DNA of 64,000 nt from Sphingobacterium sp. R2 (GTDB lineage: Bacteria > Bacteroidota > Bacteroidia > Sphingobacteriales > Sphingobacteriaceae): NCBI RefSeq assembly GCF_040760075.1, contig NZ_CP142884.1, positions 3,038,001 to 3,102,000 of the forward strand. Direction: 5' to 3'. The notes under the pieces are model-generated. The model had not been told where the DNA came from and searched no databases. It saw only the letters and a program-made list of their open reading frames with translations. Within the stretch, counting starts at the first letter, position 1. Each line of letters begins with the position of its first letter. Positions 1 through 8,790 of the stretch are shown piece by piece. Made by a program: the position numbers and the translations under genes.

Positions 1-1
1 G

Positions 2-1669
2 CTGAAAAAAGATACAAACAATATTTTAGTCGACAACTATAAGACCTTGCATTATTCCCGGAATATGCTGTTGGCTTTCGAAGATTTTCGTACAAATGCG
101 AAGAGTGTTCAGCTATTTGAACATAATTTAATGCTCCAAAAAAGCAATGTGACCGAGCGTGGGGAACGGGCTGTAACTGAACGTGTAAATCATCACTTTT
201 TGCGTTTAAAAAGAGAAGTGAAAAATGGAACCATCGTGGCCAATTTACGTAAAGATATATTCCAGTTGATGTATCTTAATATGCAGGCGATTGAATATAA
301 AAACAATGTTGCCAATACAACAGCAGAAAAAGCTCTTTTGGCGATCTCCATTGTAGGTGCGATCTGTTTTATGATTGCGTTTGTATTACTTGTCAATCTC
401 CCCCTAGCCATTGCTGGTCCAATTGTACAATTAACCGATAGTATTAAACAGATTGCTGCCGGGAACTATAAAAGGAGACTTCATTTTAAGCGGAAGGATG
501 AATTTGGAGAAGTGGCGCAATCGTTCAATACAATGGCTCAAAAACTCGAGGAATATACGGAAAGTAAATTGGGTAAGATCTTGCAGCATAAAAAGAGAAT
601 TGAAGCACTTATCAATAATATGCATGATGCGGTTATAGGGGTGGATGAGGAAAAAAGAGTGCTCTTTGCAAATGAACCTGCATGTTTAATTTCGGGGTTA
701 AAGCTTGCTGAATTTGAGGGGAAGAATTTGGAGGAAATTGCATCATTTAATGATTTGATCAGAAACCTCCTCGACAAAATTAATTCCTTGCATCAGGAAT
801 CTGGTCATCTGGGCTTGGTGCAGGCATTTGCTTTTGGAAAAGAAAACTATTTTGAGTTAGAGGTCATTGATCTCAATGTTGTTCCAACAGGAGAGGAAAG
901 TTCCCAATTTATCGGACAATTTATTTTGTTGAAGAATGTAACCAGTTTTAAGGAGCGTGATGTAGCAAAAACAAATTTTATTGGAACGGTCTCCCATGAA
1001 TTGAAAACGCCTATCGCTTCAATACGAATGGGTATCCAATTGTTAACGAATAGGCGGGTCGGAGATTTAAATGAAGAACAAAAAAACTTGCTCGAAGGGA
1101 TAGCTGATGATACAGCGCGTCTCCTGAAGATTACAGGAGAACTTTTAGATATTGCACAAGTGGAGAGCGGTACGATTCAGATGAAGCTGGCCCCAGCCTC
1201 TATCGGACCTATTGTAGATTATGCACTTTTAGCCAATAGGTCGATGGTTGAGCAAAAACAAATTCGGATAGACGTGCAATTGGAAAAAGAGTTGCCAATG
1301 GTTTTTATCGATACGGAAAAAGCCGCATGGGTGTTGACGAATTTATTATCCAATGCAATTCGGTATTCCCATGAGGGGGGAGTGATCGCTATCTCTACCA
1401 AAAGAATTGGTGCAAGAGTACTTTTACTTGTTGAAGATCATGGTCAAGGTATTCCCGCGCAATATTTAACAAAAATCTTTGATCGCTATTTCCGTGTCCC
1501 GGGAAGTACAAAAGAAGGAACGGGTTTGGGGTTGAGCATAAGCAAAGAATTTATCGAAAGCATGGGGGGAGAAATTGATGTTCAAAGTGATTTTGGGACT
1601 GGAAGTACATTTTTTGTTTACCTTCCGATTGCTCGGCCTATACTATTAGCCTACGACCCACCAGCCTAA
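2..1669 (+). CDS. Sensor histidine kinase (HAMP-PAS-HisKA-HATPase), 5' truncated by window edge
   Basis: The reading frame is open from base 2, so the true start lies upstream; the first in-frame start-like codon (TTG at 47) is not a believable start. Visible in order: the end of an extracytoplasmic sensor region, one membrane helix (about nt 335-420), a HAMP linker, a PAS-like segment (about nt 600-960), the HisKA phospho-acceptor VSHELKTP near nt 990, and the ATPase N box (NLLSNAIRYS), G1 (DHGQGIP) and G2 (GTGLGLS). It is therefore an inner-membrane kinase that autophosphorylates on His and passes phosphate to a response regulator, probably encoded upstream. HAMP/PAS kinases of this NtrY/KinB-like shape are common in Bacteroidota. 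The signal it senses cannot be told from what is visible. Confidence 0.9.
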   Translation: MKKDTNNILVDNYKTLHYSRNMLLAFEDFRTNAKSVQLFEHNLMLQKSNVTERGERAVTERVNHHFLRLKREVKNGTIVANLRKDIFQLMYLNMQAIEYKNNVANTTAEKALLAISIVGAICFMIAFVLLVNLPLAIAGPIVQLTDSIKQIAAGNYKRRLHFKRKDEFGEVAQSFNTMAQKLEEYTESKLGKILQHKKRIEALINNMHDAVIGVDEEKRVLFANEPACLISGLKLAEFEGKNLEEIASFNDLIRNLLDKINSLHQESGHLGLVQAFAFGKENYFELEVIDLNVVPTGEESSQFIGQFILLKNVTSFKERDVAKTNFIGTVSHELKTPIASIRMGIQLLTNRRVGDLNEEQKNLLEGIADDTARLLKITGELLDIAQVESGTIQMKLAPASIGPIVDYALLANRSMVEQKQIRIDVQLEKELPMVFIDTEKAAWVLTNLLSNAIRYSHEGGVIAISTKRIGARVLLLVEDHGQGIPAQYLTKIFDRYFRVPGSTKEGTGLGLSISKEFIESMGGEIDVQSDFGTGSTFFVYLPIARPILLAYDPPA

Positions 1670-1731
1670 AAAAAAGGAAAAGCTAAAATAACACGCTCTT
1701 CCATTTTTTTCGTCCAAAAGGGGGATTGAAA

Positions 1732-1766
1732 GATCCTGCGACTTGCATTGCAGAGGCCGCAGGATC
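1732..1766. terminator. Hairpin between convergent genes
   Basis: GATCCTGCG at 1732-1740 is the exact reverse complement of CGCAGGATC at 1758-1766, and a small TGC/GCA stem can form inside the loop. It sits between the kinase stop (1669) and the stop of the convergent YiaA-like gene (1775). No U-run follows on either strand, so intrinsic termination is only inferred from position. Confidence 0.35.
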
Positions 1767-1774
1767 GGCACCCG

Positions 1775-2242
1775 CTAAAGTTTTATTTCATGGTCATCGA
1801 TAAGTTTTGCATCGCGTGTATTCTTTTGAACTGCGATTGCAGAGAATATACTCAAGGAGAAGGACATCGCATAGAATCCTTTCTCACTTAAAAGCAGTTC
1901 TGCATTCCATAGGCCTACAGTTAATAGAACAACGGAAGCAATTGTTGCAAACCAGCTGAGACCATAATATAATTCGGTAACAGCCAGTCCTTCCGCATTA
2001 TCTCTGACACTTTTTTGAACGGAGATAACAGCAAACAGGGCAAACAGTAAAATGGTAAAATAATACCCTTTTTCATTCAATGCCATTGTTGCATTCCATA
2101 ATCCTATACAATAGCCAACGGTTCCAACCAATAATGCGGCCCATGAAGCACCTATAAATGCGCCTGTTGGTTTAAATGGATTTCTTTTGTTTGAATCTCT
2201 TTCAGCTTTTTTTTCTTCAATCATGTTTTTTAGCGGTTCCAT
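1775..2242 (-). CDS. yiaA: YiaA/YiaB-type inner-membrane protein
   Basis: This 155-residue protein has a charged N-terminal tail (about residues 1-27) and then two similar halves. Each half has two membrane helices, a GLWNA motif between them, and ends in a VQK(S/N)(V/T)RD motif (about residues 28-82 and 90-146). That internal duplication is the signature of the YiaA/B two-helix family, a small inner-membrane family of unknown biochemical role. ATG at 2242 is the natural start. The gene is convergent with the kinase and divergent from the gene at 2384. The family call is firm; the function is unknown. Confidence 0.85.
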   Translation of the reverse strand: MEPLKNMIEEKKAERDSNKRNPFKPTGAFIGASWAALLVGTVGYCIGLWNATMALNEKGYYFTILLFALFAVISVQKSVRDNAEGLAVTELYYGLSWFATIASVVLLTVGLWNAELLLSEKGFYAMSFSLSIFSAIAVQKNTRDAKLIDDHEIKL

Positions 2243-2383
2243 AATTTTCTTGTTTTAGTTTTAATTTGTTGTTGTTTTGTGATTCAAATATCTATAGGAT
2301 CTAATTATTTATAAACTTAATTTTATAATAATACTGACGATATTACTTTGTTTTATGTGTTTATTTAATTCTATATTTGAGCT

Positions 2384-3889
2384 ATGACAGATGCAATATC
2401 AGGCTTACTATTACTGCTTAATGATGACGATAAAAAGGATTTTAAGGCGTTTTTGAAACGTAAAAACAAGCGAAATGACGTGAAAAATATCAGGTTGCTC
2501 GAAATTATAGAAACTGACGATATAAATAGATTAAAAAAATTATATGGTCCTGCAAAAAATCGTAATGCTTACCATGCCTTGAGGAAGAGGCTTCATGAGA
2601 GTCTGTTGTTTTTTCTTTCAAATAAGGTTTTTGAGCGGGACAACAGCGAGGCGCATGAAGCATTGAGATTGCTTGTTGTGGGCCGTTTTCTACTGGAAAG
2701 TCAGCTCATTAAGATTGGGTTTAAATGTCTTCAGCGAGCGGAAGATAAAGCGCTTCTTCTTGAACAGTTTAGTTTGTTGAACGAGATATTGCATACTAGA
2801 TTACAATATGCTTATTTGGATCCAAGTGTCAATTTGGAATTGCTTGTCGATTGTTTTGCTGAAAATCAACGAAAATTACAGCAGGAAGCGAAATTTCAGA
2901 TAGCTTATGCTTTGTTGCGCGCGGAATTACAGCAAATTCATCTGAAGGCAAAAATAGTTGATCTCAATAAGTTGATTATGGATACGTTGAGCAAATACAG
3001 TATTTCCTTAGATGATCTTTTATCATTTAAATCACTTTATCAACTCTTGTATATTGCAAACGAGTATGCTGCAATTCATCAAAATTATACGCTGGTGCGT
3101 TCTTTCTTAAAAACAGCAGGTAATTTCCTGCTAAAGCATCAGGAGCAGGGAATCCTTCAGCTATTTTACTATCTCCATATCTTGTATTATCTCGCTAACT
3201 TCAATTTGCGGAATGGTTTTTTTACGGAAAGTCTGGGTGATTTGGAACGAATGGATGTGGTTTTGTCGCAAGCAAGTCCTGCTTTTCGAACACAGTTTCG
3301 GCTGCGGTGCCAATTGTTGAAGGCATTGAATTTTCATTACCTTGGCGATGGCGAGCAAGGTCTTGCTCTGTTGAGAGAAGGGGTCAAACAAGCCGCACCA
3401 AAGTCAAGTGAACTTGATCTCGCGGATCTGCAATTATGTTTGGTCATGTTTTTAACCCAATTCCGTGATAAAACTGCTTTAGCTGAGCTTCAAAAATTGA
3501 CTCGAACAGACGCCTGGTATGAGAAGAAAATGGGGATGTTATGGACTATTCGGAAGAGTCTGCTTGAGATTCTGATCCATATTCAATTCGATCACATCGA
3601 TTTGGCAACTTCGAAGCTAAAGAGCTTTGTCCGCAGGTATAAAAAGTACTTGATGAGTGTCAATGAAAATAGAGTTATTGATTTTGCTAAATTGGTGGAA
3701 AAATATCTTTTAAATCCTGCAGTCATTCAAGGGAAATCTTTTCGTGCAGCAGTCGAAGCCATGGTGAATCAAAAAGAAAATAAGGATTTGTTTGTTATCG
3801 GGTTTGTTGCTTGGTTAAAGGCTCTTGTTGTTTCTGGAAGCCCTTATCAGGTTTTGTTAGATTCGATCAAGGAACTTTACTCTATTTGA
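2384..3889 (+). CDS. Uncharacterised helical-repeat protein
   Basis: A 501-residue protein with no signal peptide or membrane segment, so probably cytoplasmic. It is rich in Leu, Lys, Gln and Glu throughout and reads as a continuous series of amphipathic helices, suggesting a TPR/HEAT-like alpha-solenoid. The N-terminus (LLNDDDKKDFKAFLKRKNKR) is charged, and no catalytic motif is visible. ATG at 2384 follows an AT-rich non-coding stretch and is the only good start. Its last 13 bases overlap the 3' end of the opposite-strand gene at 3877. I do not recognise the family; a scaffolding or protein-binding role would be a guess. Confidence 0.75.
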   Translation: MTDAISGLLLLLNDDDKKDFKAFLKRKNKRNDVKNIRLLEIIETDDINRLKKLYGPAKNRNAYHALRKRLHESLLFFLSNKVFERDNSEAHEALRLLVVGRFLLESQLIKIGFKCLQRAEDKALLLEQFSLLNEILHTRLQYAYLDPSVNLELLVDCFAENQRKLQQEAKFQIAYALLRAELQQIHLKAKIVDLNKLIMDTLSKYSISLDDLLSFKSLYQLLYIANEYAAIHQNYTLVRSFLKTAGNFLLKHQEQGILQLFYYLHILYYLANFNLRNGFFTESLGDLERMDVVLSQASPAFRTQFRLRCQLLKALNFHYLGDGEQGLALLREGVKQAAPKSSELDLADLQLCLVMFLTQFRDKTALAELQKLTRTDAWYEKKMGMLWTIRKSLLEILIHIQFDHIDLATSKLKSFVRRYKKYLMSVNENRVIDFAKLVEKYLLNPAVIQGKSFRAAVEAMVNQKENKDLFVIGFVAWLKALVVSGSPYQVLLDSIKELYSI

Positions 3890-4980
3890 GTATAGAATCG
3901 CTCGAAGGATTTCCAGTATTTATCTTTGTAGATACTATAATCAATTTGAAGTTTTTCCATATACTGCTCGATTAACTCATCAATGGTCATGGAGGTTTTT
4001 CGGAATTCTTTGCAGGCCAGGTATATTTCCCTTAGATTATCAGCGGTTTCCCGACCAATATGAAGAAAGCCAATATCAGCAGCAAGGTTGTTCATTAATT
4101 CCCGCTCAAACCTATCCATTAAATCATAAGTTTCCTGATCTGGCATTCCATTGGTTGCCGTTCCATCATAGCTGATTTTGAGGGTAACGATCCAAGGGTG
4201 GGAGACTTTTCCATCCCAGTCTAATAGCGTTGTGTTAATAATAGCCAAGATAGGTAGGTCGTTTTCTAATATACCTTCAAAGGCAATATAGGTGTCATCG
4301 GCGGTATTGTGTCTTAGATCAGTGTACTTTTCCACAAATTCTTTTTCTCGCCAGATCAAATAATCTTTTAATTTGATCAGCGGAATCAACTCTTCAGCTG
4401 CGAGATCTGTTGAGGTCACATTTAAATTGTCTATAGCTATAATTGAATTGAGTTCACCAATGTAATTATCAAGGAATATTTCTATTCCATGGGCAATATT
4501 AGCTTTGTTTTCTTCCGTATAATCGGGGTGAACGATAACGATATCGACTTCATCCGGCTGGTATTTATGCTGAATAGGGTAAAAAAACATATCCTTGATG
4601 TCAAAGGAGAATCCATACATCTTGATTTTGAATTTTTCCATATCCGCAATAGCTGGTTTTAGTGCCGTAAATTTCCAGCGTGGTAGTGATGGAGCAGAAG
4701 CAATCAGCTGTTCTACGAAAGCAATATTTTTAATGACCCCATCGGGAGTGACTACAAGTTCAGCTGTTTCATCATCATACATACCAGTCAAAAAATACAG
4801 TTCCTTGCGAAGCGCATCGATCTTCGGTGAAAGCTTGCTGAAAAAATTCTGATCAATTTGTTCTCCACTTTTAACAATTTGAAAAAATATCTGTTCGTTT
4901 TTTATAAACCAGTTCCAAAAACCTTGCACATCGTCCTTTTTGTTTTCTTTTCTACCAAAAATATTATTCAAAAATCCCAT
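3877..4980 (-). CDS. DUF695-like protein
   Basis: A 367-residue soluble protein with no signal peptide (start MGFLNNIFGRKENKK). The C-terminal half, with short blocks such as WREKEFVEKYTD and HPWIVTLKISYDG and many acidic residues, resembles the DUF695 family; the N-terminal half (about 1-150) has a separate alpha/beta pattern. DUF695 has no established biochemical activity. It converges on and overlaps the preceding gene by 13 bp. Family assignment is from memory of the motif pattern. Confidence 0.65.
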   Translation of the reverse strand: MGFLNNIFGRKENKKDDVQGFWNWFIKNEQIFFQIVKSGEQIDQNFFSKLSPKIDALRKELYFLTGMYDDETAELVVTPDGVIKNIAFVEQLIASAPSLPRWKFTALKPAIADMEKFKIKMYGFSFDIKDMFFYPIQHKYQPDEVDIVIVHPDYTEENKANIAHGIEIFLDNYIGELNSIIAIDNLNVTSTDLAAEELIPLIKLKDYLIWREKEFVEKYTDLRHNTADDTYIAFEGILENDLPILAIINTTLLDWDGKVSHPWIVTLKISYDGTATNGMPDQETYDLMDRFERELMNNLAADIGFLHIGRETADNLREIYLACKEFRKTSMTIDELIEQYMEKLQIDYSIYKDKYWKSFERFYTQIE

Positions 4981-5213
4981 AATTAATAGTTGTTCGATTG
5001 AATCTACAATGTTCGTATCTGTGTTTTAAAAGTGTTTTTATAGCCTAGAGGAGAAAATAATCCGAATGAAATGACCATGAAGCCCTCTGCTTCTAAATTT
5101 AATTATATAATTACGATCCGGCAAGGGAATTTAAGTTTAAAAATAATTGGACAAACAATTGTGATGGGAGTTTGTTAGGATTATTGTTGGAATTATAAAT
5201 TAAAATTGGTCTT

Positions 5214-5720
5214 ATGAAATTTAGCAAATTAACATTTTGTCTATTGGCAACGACAGCTGTACTTTCTTTTACGTCCTGCAAATCGGGATTGTCAGACGAT
5301 AAGCTGGAGGAAAAGATAGAAAATGCGCTTACTGGCCGCAAAACAGTGGACGTCGAAGTTGAAAAAGGAAAAGTTATCTTAAGCGGTACCGTCGCTTCGG
5401 AGGAAGAAAAACAACAGGTGGAGTCGATTGCTAAAACAGCAGGAGATAAAGACGTTAAGTCTATTCAAAACAATATTATTGTTAGCGCTCCGGTGTCATC
5501 TACCCCAGCTCCAATTGAAGTAGCCAATAACGACGCGGTACTGGGCGCTGCGGTAAATACGTTTATGAAGGATTTTCCGACCGTGCAGGCAAGTGTAAAG
5601 GATGGTGTAATCGCTGTTACAGGTACCTTAGAGCAACCAAAGATAATAACTTTAAAACAGGGACTGGATAACTTGAATCCCAAAAAAGTGGATCTAAGTG
5701 GTATTGTTGTCAAAAAATAA
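5214..5720 (+). CDS. BON-domain lipoprotein
   Basis: A 168-residue protein with an N-terminal signal and lipobox (FTSC, Cys at about residue 22), so predicted to be lipid-anchored. Two BON-like repeats follow: about residues 30-90 (DVEVEKGKVILSGTV) and about 108-166 (VQASVKDGVIAVTGTL), each with the hallmark charged strand then a V-x-V/L-x-G-x-V/L turn. BON domains are thought to bind phospholipid or peptidoglycan and recur in stress-protective envelope proteins. It lies 12 bp upstream of the SH3/BON-like gene, and the two share the terminator at 6205. Confidence 0.85.
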   Translation: MKFSKLTFCLLATTAVLSFTSCKSGLSDDKLEEKIENALTGRKTVDVEVEKGKVILSGTVASEEEKQQVESIAKTAGDKDVKSIQNNIIVSAPVSSTPAPIEVANNDAVLGAAVNTFMKDFPTVQASVKDGVIAVTGTLEQPKIITLKQGLDNLNPKKVDLSGIVVKK

Positions 5721-5732
5721 AATAACAAAACT

Positions 5733-6152
5733 ATGTCATTGCAAGAAAAATATAAAGTTCTTTTGGATACGGCGCAATCTTCAGGTGTAAATGACCTGAA
5801 TTATGCCGAAATGGATGGTGTATTGCAGATTAGAGGTACTGCACCTACTGCAGATGTGAAAAATAAGCTGTGGGAAATCTACGGTAATATAGATCCTAAT
5901 TTCCAAACTGGAGATGTGGTAATGAATGTAGATGTGGCTACAGAAGTGCCAGGAAGTCAGATGAAGGTCATTACGGAAAATAGCAACTTGAATATTAGAA
6001 AAGGTCCTGGTACAGATCAGCCTATCGTAGGCAAAGCTGCTAAAGGAGAAATCATCACTTTGATCAGTAAAGCTAATGATCAATGGTGGCTGGTCAGAAC
6101 CAAAGATAATGAGGAGGGCTATTGTTATGCCCAGTATTTGGAGTCTGTTTAG
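5733..6152 (+). CDS. SH3b-domain protein with BON-like N-terminus
   Basis: A 139-residue protein. Residues 1-70 look like a small BON-like fold (DGVLQIRGTAPT). Residues about 76-137 are a bacterial SH3 domain (SNLNIRKGPGTDQPIVGKA, then WWLVRTKDNEEGYCYAQYL), a module that normally binds cell-wall peptides. No signal peptide is visible, which is odd for an SH3b protein. It follows the BON lipoprotein by 12 bp, implying one transcript, and a strong terminator lies downstream. Confidence 0.82.
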   Translation: MSLQEKYKVLLDTAQSSGVNDLNYAEMDGVLQIRGTAPTADVKNKLWEIYGNIDPNFQTGDVVMNVDVATEVPGSQMKVITENSNLNIRKGPGTDQPIVGKAAKGEIITLISKANDQWWLVRTKDNEEGYCYAQYLESV

Positions 6153-6204
6153 ATGCTGGATGCTGTTCGCGCCTTCCGTGCGAACATTAATAGAGCTTGA
6201 TTAT

Positions 6205-6239
6205 AAGGAGAATTATCTGTAGATAATTCTCCTTTTTTT
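6205..6239 (+). terminator. Intrinsic terminator of the BON/SH3 operon
   Basis: AAGGAGAATTATCT (6205-6218) pairs perfectly with AGATAATTCTCCTT (6221-6234), followed by a run of Ts to 6239: a textbook Rho-independent terminator 53 bp after the SH3 gene stop. Confidence 0.92.
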
Positions 6240-6376
6240 GTCCGCGTAATCTTTTAATAGATATGTAATGGGGGACATTTAGTACATTTTCTTTAGAAAA
6301 ATATTTTAAAAAACAGTCTCATTTTAATTTTGGTGTAATAATTGTGTTACTTTTTTTGCAACAATTTTATTACATT

Positions 6377-7216
6377 ATGTCGAAATCACGTTTTATTACA
6401 TTATTATACCTGTGTTTAGCTGTTCAGTTGGGAATTGCCCAAGAGTATGTTCGGTTAGATAAAGATAGTTACCAGCTTCATTTATCAGAATATCCAAGGG
6501 ATACGATCCGGATATTTGAAAAAGGTAAAGAAGCGAAGTTAAAGCCAGGTAAATATATTCTGCAGAAGAATCAATTCATGGGACTTTCCAATGCATTTAT
6601 TTCGATCAATCAGGAAGGTATAGTAGCGGGTGATTTTAAGATTGAAAAGGACGGAAAACAAGGTATCGTTGTGGTGCGACACGGTGTATTGCAGCAAATG
6701 AATGTAAAATCTGCCACGTTACCAGACTTCCAATACATAATAACGGATACTTCTAGTGTGCAGCGTAATTTTAAGAATGGGAAAATCAGTCAGGAAAAAA
6801 CGGTATTCTACGGAGTTGCAAATAAGGGAAAAAAAATAACAAAGGTCTTTTTTGATAATTATTATACGATTGAAAACGATTTTGACCATACCCGGGCTGG
6901 ATATCGATTAGACAATAGCTTAATTTACAGTGCCAAATTGAATTGTAGTGGGCAGATACAGGAATCAAAGTCATTTGATACTCAAGGCCAATTACTAAAA
7001 CATACCTATCGGAAAGCTAAGATTGATTATATAGATTTATATCAGCATAATAATCTTGTCGAGCGGAAATATACCCTTAATAACTGCTTTTACCATGAGT
7101 ATTTTAAGAATTCATTGCTCTTGCAAAAGGTAGTGGAGAAAAGGGATAAAGGGAATACCGAAACGTATGTTTATAATGCCTCCGGAAAATTGATGGATAA
7201 AAATACCGGTGGCTAA
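6377..7216 (+). CDS. Secreted uncharacterised protein
   Basis: The chosen ATG (6377) opens a clear signal peptide (MSKSRFITLLYLCLAVQLG, cleavage before QEY), giving 279 residues; the in-frame TTG at 6344 would bury the signal and is rejected. The C-terminal half alternates short strands with YxxxxL/GxL patterns (YRLDNSLIYSAKL, YVYNASGKLMDKN) reminiscent of MORN/YwqK-type repeats seen in secreted Bacteroidota proteins. No catalytic motif is visible. Probably periplasmic or surface-exposed; function unknown. Confidence 0.72.
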   Translation: MSKSRFITLLYLCLAVQLGIAQEYVRLDKDSYQLHLSEYPRDTIRIFEKGKEAKLKPGKYILQKNQFMGLSNAFISINQEGIVAGDFKIEKDGKQGIVVVRHGVLQQMNVKSATLPDFQYIITDTSSVQRNFKNGKISQEKTVFYGVANKGKKITKVFFDNYYTIENDFDHTRAGYRLDNSLIYSAKLNCSGQIQESKSFDTQGQLLKHTYRKAKIDYIDLYQHNNLVERKYTLNNCFYHEYFKNSLLLQKVVEKRDKGNTETYVYNASGKLMDKNTGG

Positions 7217-7257
7217 TTGGAAAAAGTATGTCGAATCGGGTAGGAGGTCGCACTATT

Positions 7258-7288
7258 TTTGCATTTTAAAAATATAGCACTACCTTTG
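7258..7288 (+). promoter_or_regulatory. Bacteroidota promoter for the tyrS leader
   Basis: TTTG at 7258-7261 and TACCTTTG at 7281-7288 are separated by 19 nt, matching the Bacteroidota primary-sigma consensus TTTG-N19/20-TAnnTTTG. Transcription should begin a few bases downstream, within about 7 nt of the leader ATG at 7296, so the leader mRNA would be almost leaderless. Confidence 0.72.
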
Positions 7289-7295
7289 TCAAGCA

Positions 7296-7382
7296 ATGAA
7301 GAAAATGAACAACATATTACGTCTTCCATCTTTCTTTAATTATTATCGCCCGATAATCGTTCGGGACCCCTATGCCTATTAA
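7296..7382 (+). CDS. Tyrosine-rich leader peptide upstream of tyrS
   Basis: A 28-codon ORF, ATG 7296 to TAA 7380-7382. It encodes tandem Tyr codons (TAT TAT at 7341-7346, codons 16-17) preceded by FFN, and a second Tyr-Ala-Tyr (codons 26-28) just before the stop. Its coding sequence contains the first arm and second arm of the attenuator hairpins. It is placed directly after a good promoter and before tyrS. Control peptides of attenuated amino-acid operons look just like this: short, with tandem codons for the regulated amino acid positioned just ahead of hairpin arm 1. Confidence 0.8.
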   Translation: MKKMNNILRLPSFFNYYRPIIVRDPYAY

Positions 7383-7442
7383 ATTAAGAAATTCAAATTA
7401 TTATTTATAGCTAAGCCCGAACATAACGTTCGGGCTTTTTTT
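7349..7442 (+). promoter_or_regulatory. Ribosome-mediated transcription attenuator of tyrS
   Basis: Four arms can pair in competing ways. Arm 1 CCCGA (7349-7353) pairs arm 2 TCGGG (7361-7365). Arm 2, extended as GTTCGGG (7359-7365), also pairs CCCGAAC in arm 3 (7416-7422) to form an antiterminator. Arm 3 AAGCCCGAAC (7413-7422) pairs arm 4 GTTCGGGCTT (7428-7437) to form the terminator. A ribosome stalled at the tandem Tyr codons 7341-7346 would cover arm 1, free arm 2 to trap arm 3 and let transcription reach tyrS; with ample charged tRNA-Tyr the terminator forms. The pairings are read directly; the mechanism is inferred from trp/his/phe attenuators. Confidence 0.8.
7413..7442 (+). terminator. 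Attenuator terminator before tyrS
   Basis: A perfect 10-bp stem (7413-7422 with 7428-7437) and a 5-nt loop ATAAC, running into seven Ts (7436-7442). It ends 15 bp before the tyrS ATG and no separate promoter is evident between them, so it must be read through for tyrS expression from the upstream promoter. Confidence 0.9.
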
Positions 7443-7457
7443 ATTTTATATAACACC

Positions 7458-8657
7458 ATGTTAAAAGAGTTAGAAGAAAATATCGAAATTATTTTACCGA
7501 AGGAGGGGCTTGCATCGAAGTTGAAGGAGGCTGAAGAAAAGAACCGACCCTTGATCATAAAACTTGGTTTCGATCCAACAGCGCCGGATCTTCATTTAGG
7601 GCATGCTGTAGTGTTAAAGAAACTACGGCAGTTTCAGCAGCTGGGACACGAAGTCGTGATCCTCGTTGGTAGTTTTACAGCTCGGATCGGCGATCCTACA
7701 GGAAAAAATAAAGCTCGTAAACCTTTATGCCAGGATGCGATAGCGCACAATGCGGCAACTTACATTGCGCAGTTGTCTAAAATTATTGATGTTTCAAAAG
7801 CGAAAATTGTTTTTAATGGAGACTGGTTGGATCAACTAAATTTTACAGAAGTTATCCAGCTGGTATCGAAAGTTACCGTCGCTCAATTGATGCAGCGGCA
7901 TGATTTTAATAAGCGTTTTAATGAAAACCAATCAATAGCCATGCATGAATTGCTTTACCCGATATTGCAGGGTTTTGACTCTGTACATGTCAATAGTGAT
8001 ATCGAAATGGGGGGAACGGACCAACTGTTTAATTGCGCGATGGGCCGGCAGCTCCAGGAATCTTTTGGACAGGATCCACAAATAGTGCTGTGTATGCCCC
8101 TGTTGCGCGGGCTGGACGGAAAAGAAAAAATGAGCAAATCATTAAACAATACGATCGGTCTTTTGGATGAGCCAAATGATATGTTTGGTAAAACCATGTC
8201 AATTCCAGATCATTTAATTCCAGAATATATCGACTTGACAACAGATTTCAATCAGGAAACCAAACTTGGAATAAAGACCCGTATAGAATTGGGCGAAAAT
8301 CCTATGGAAATTAAGAAACTTATAGCACATAATCTTGTTGCTCAGTACCATGGCGATGAGTTGGCTTTGACTGCAGCTGATTTTTTTGTCAAGCAATTTC
8401 AGAGCAAGAAATTGGAGGAAAAAGCTTTTGAAGAGATATCGGGTCAAAAATTGCGGGAGGAGCTTGGTGAAAAAGCTAAACTGGTCGATCTGTGTCATTT
8501 CCTGAAAGGATCGACAAAGTCGGCGATCAGAAGACTGATTATCGGTGGTGCAGTTCAGATCGACTCCATAAAACTGCTCAATCCGGAATTGTCGATTGAT
8601 TTAAGCCCTGGGCTTAAAATTAAATTAGGTAAAAGAACTTATTTTAAAGTTGTTTAG
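7458..8657 (+). CDS. tyrS: Tyrosyl-tRNA synthetase
   Basis: A class I aminoacyl-tRNA synthetase of 399 residues, charging tRNA-Tyr. The HIGH-type motif is HLGH at residues 46-49 (within PDLHLGHAVV). The second signature is KMSKS at about 224-228, as in the TyrZ-type bacterial enzymes rather than the KFGKT of E. coli TyrS. The C-terminal about 60 residues (FLKGSTKSAIRRLIIGGAV) form an S4 RNA-binding domain. Length is normal for the family. It lies directly behind the leader peptide and attenuator, so expression is probably raised when charged tRNA-Tyr is scarce. It neighbours the Phe/Tyr degradation genes. Confidence 0.97.
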   Translation: MLKELEENIEIILPKEGLASKLKEAEEKNRPLIIKLGFDPTAPDLHLGHAVVLKKLRQFQQLGHEVVILVGSFTARIGDPTGKNKARKPLCQDAIAHNAATYIAQLSKIIDVSKAKIVFNGDWLDQLNFTEVIQLVSKVTVAQLMQRHDFNKRFNENQSIAMHELLYPILQGFDSVHVNSDIEMGGTDQLFNCAMGRQLQESFGQDPQIVLCMPLLRGLDGKEKMSKSLNNTIGLLDEPNDMFGKTMSIPDHLIPEYIDLTTDFNQETKLGIKTRIELGENPMEIKKLIAHNLVAQYHGDELALTAADFFVKQFQSKKLEEKAFEEISGQKLREELGEKAKLVDLCHFLKGSTKSAIRRLIIGGAVQIDSIKLLNPELSIDLSPGLKIKLGKRTYFKVV

Positions 8658-8790
8658 TAAGGTTTATGAAGGTATACTTTTGTAATATTTTGCGAAAAGC
8701 AAGAAAATGACATTGTAGTGCTTTCTTAAACCATAAATAATCTCTAACTTCATATAGAAGTCTCAAACTTTATTTTCATACCAATTATAG

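Noticed and set aside
7341..7442. T-box riboswitch before tyrS
   Set aside because: No T-box sequence (UGGN-containing bulge) or specifier stem is visible; the coding leader with Tyr codons explains the structure better.
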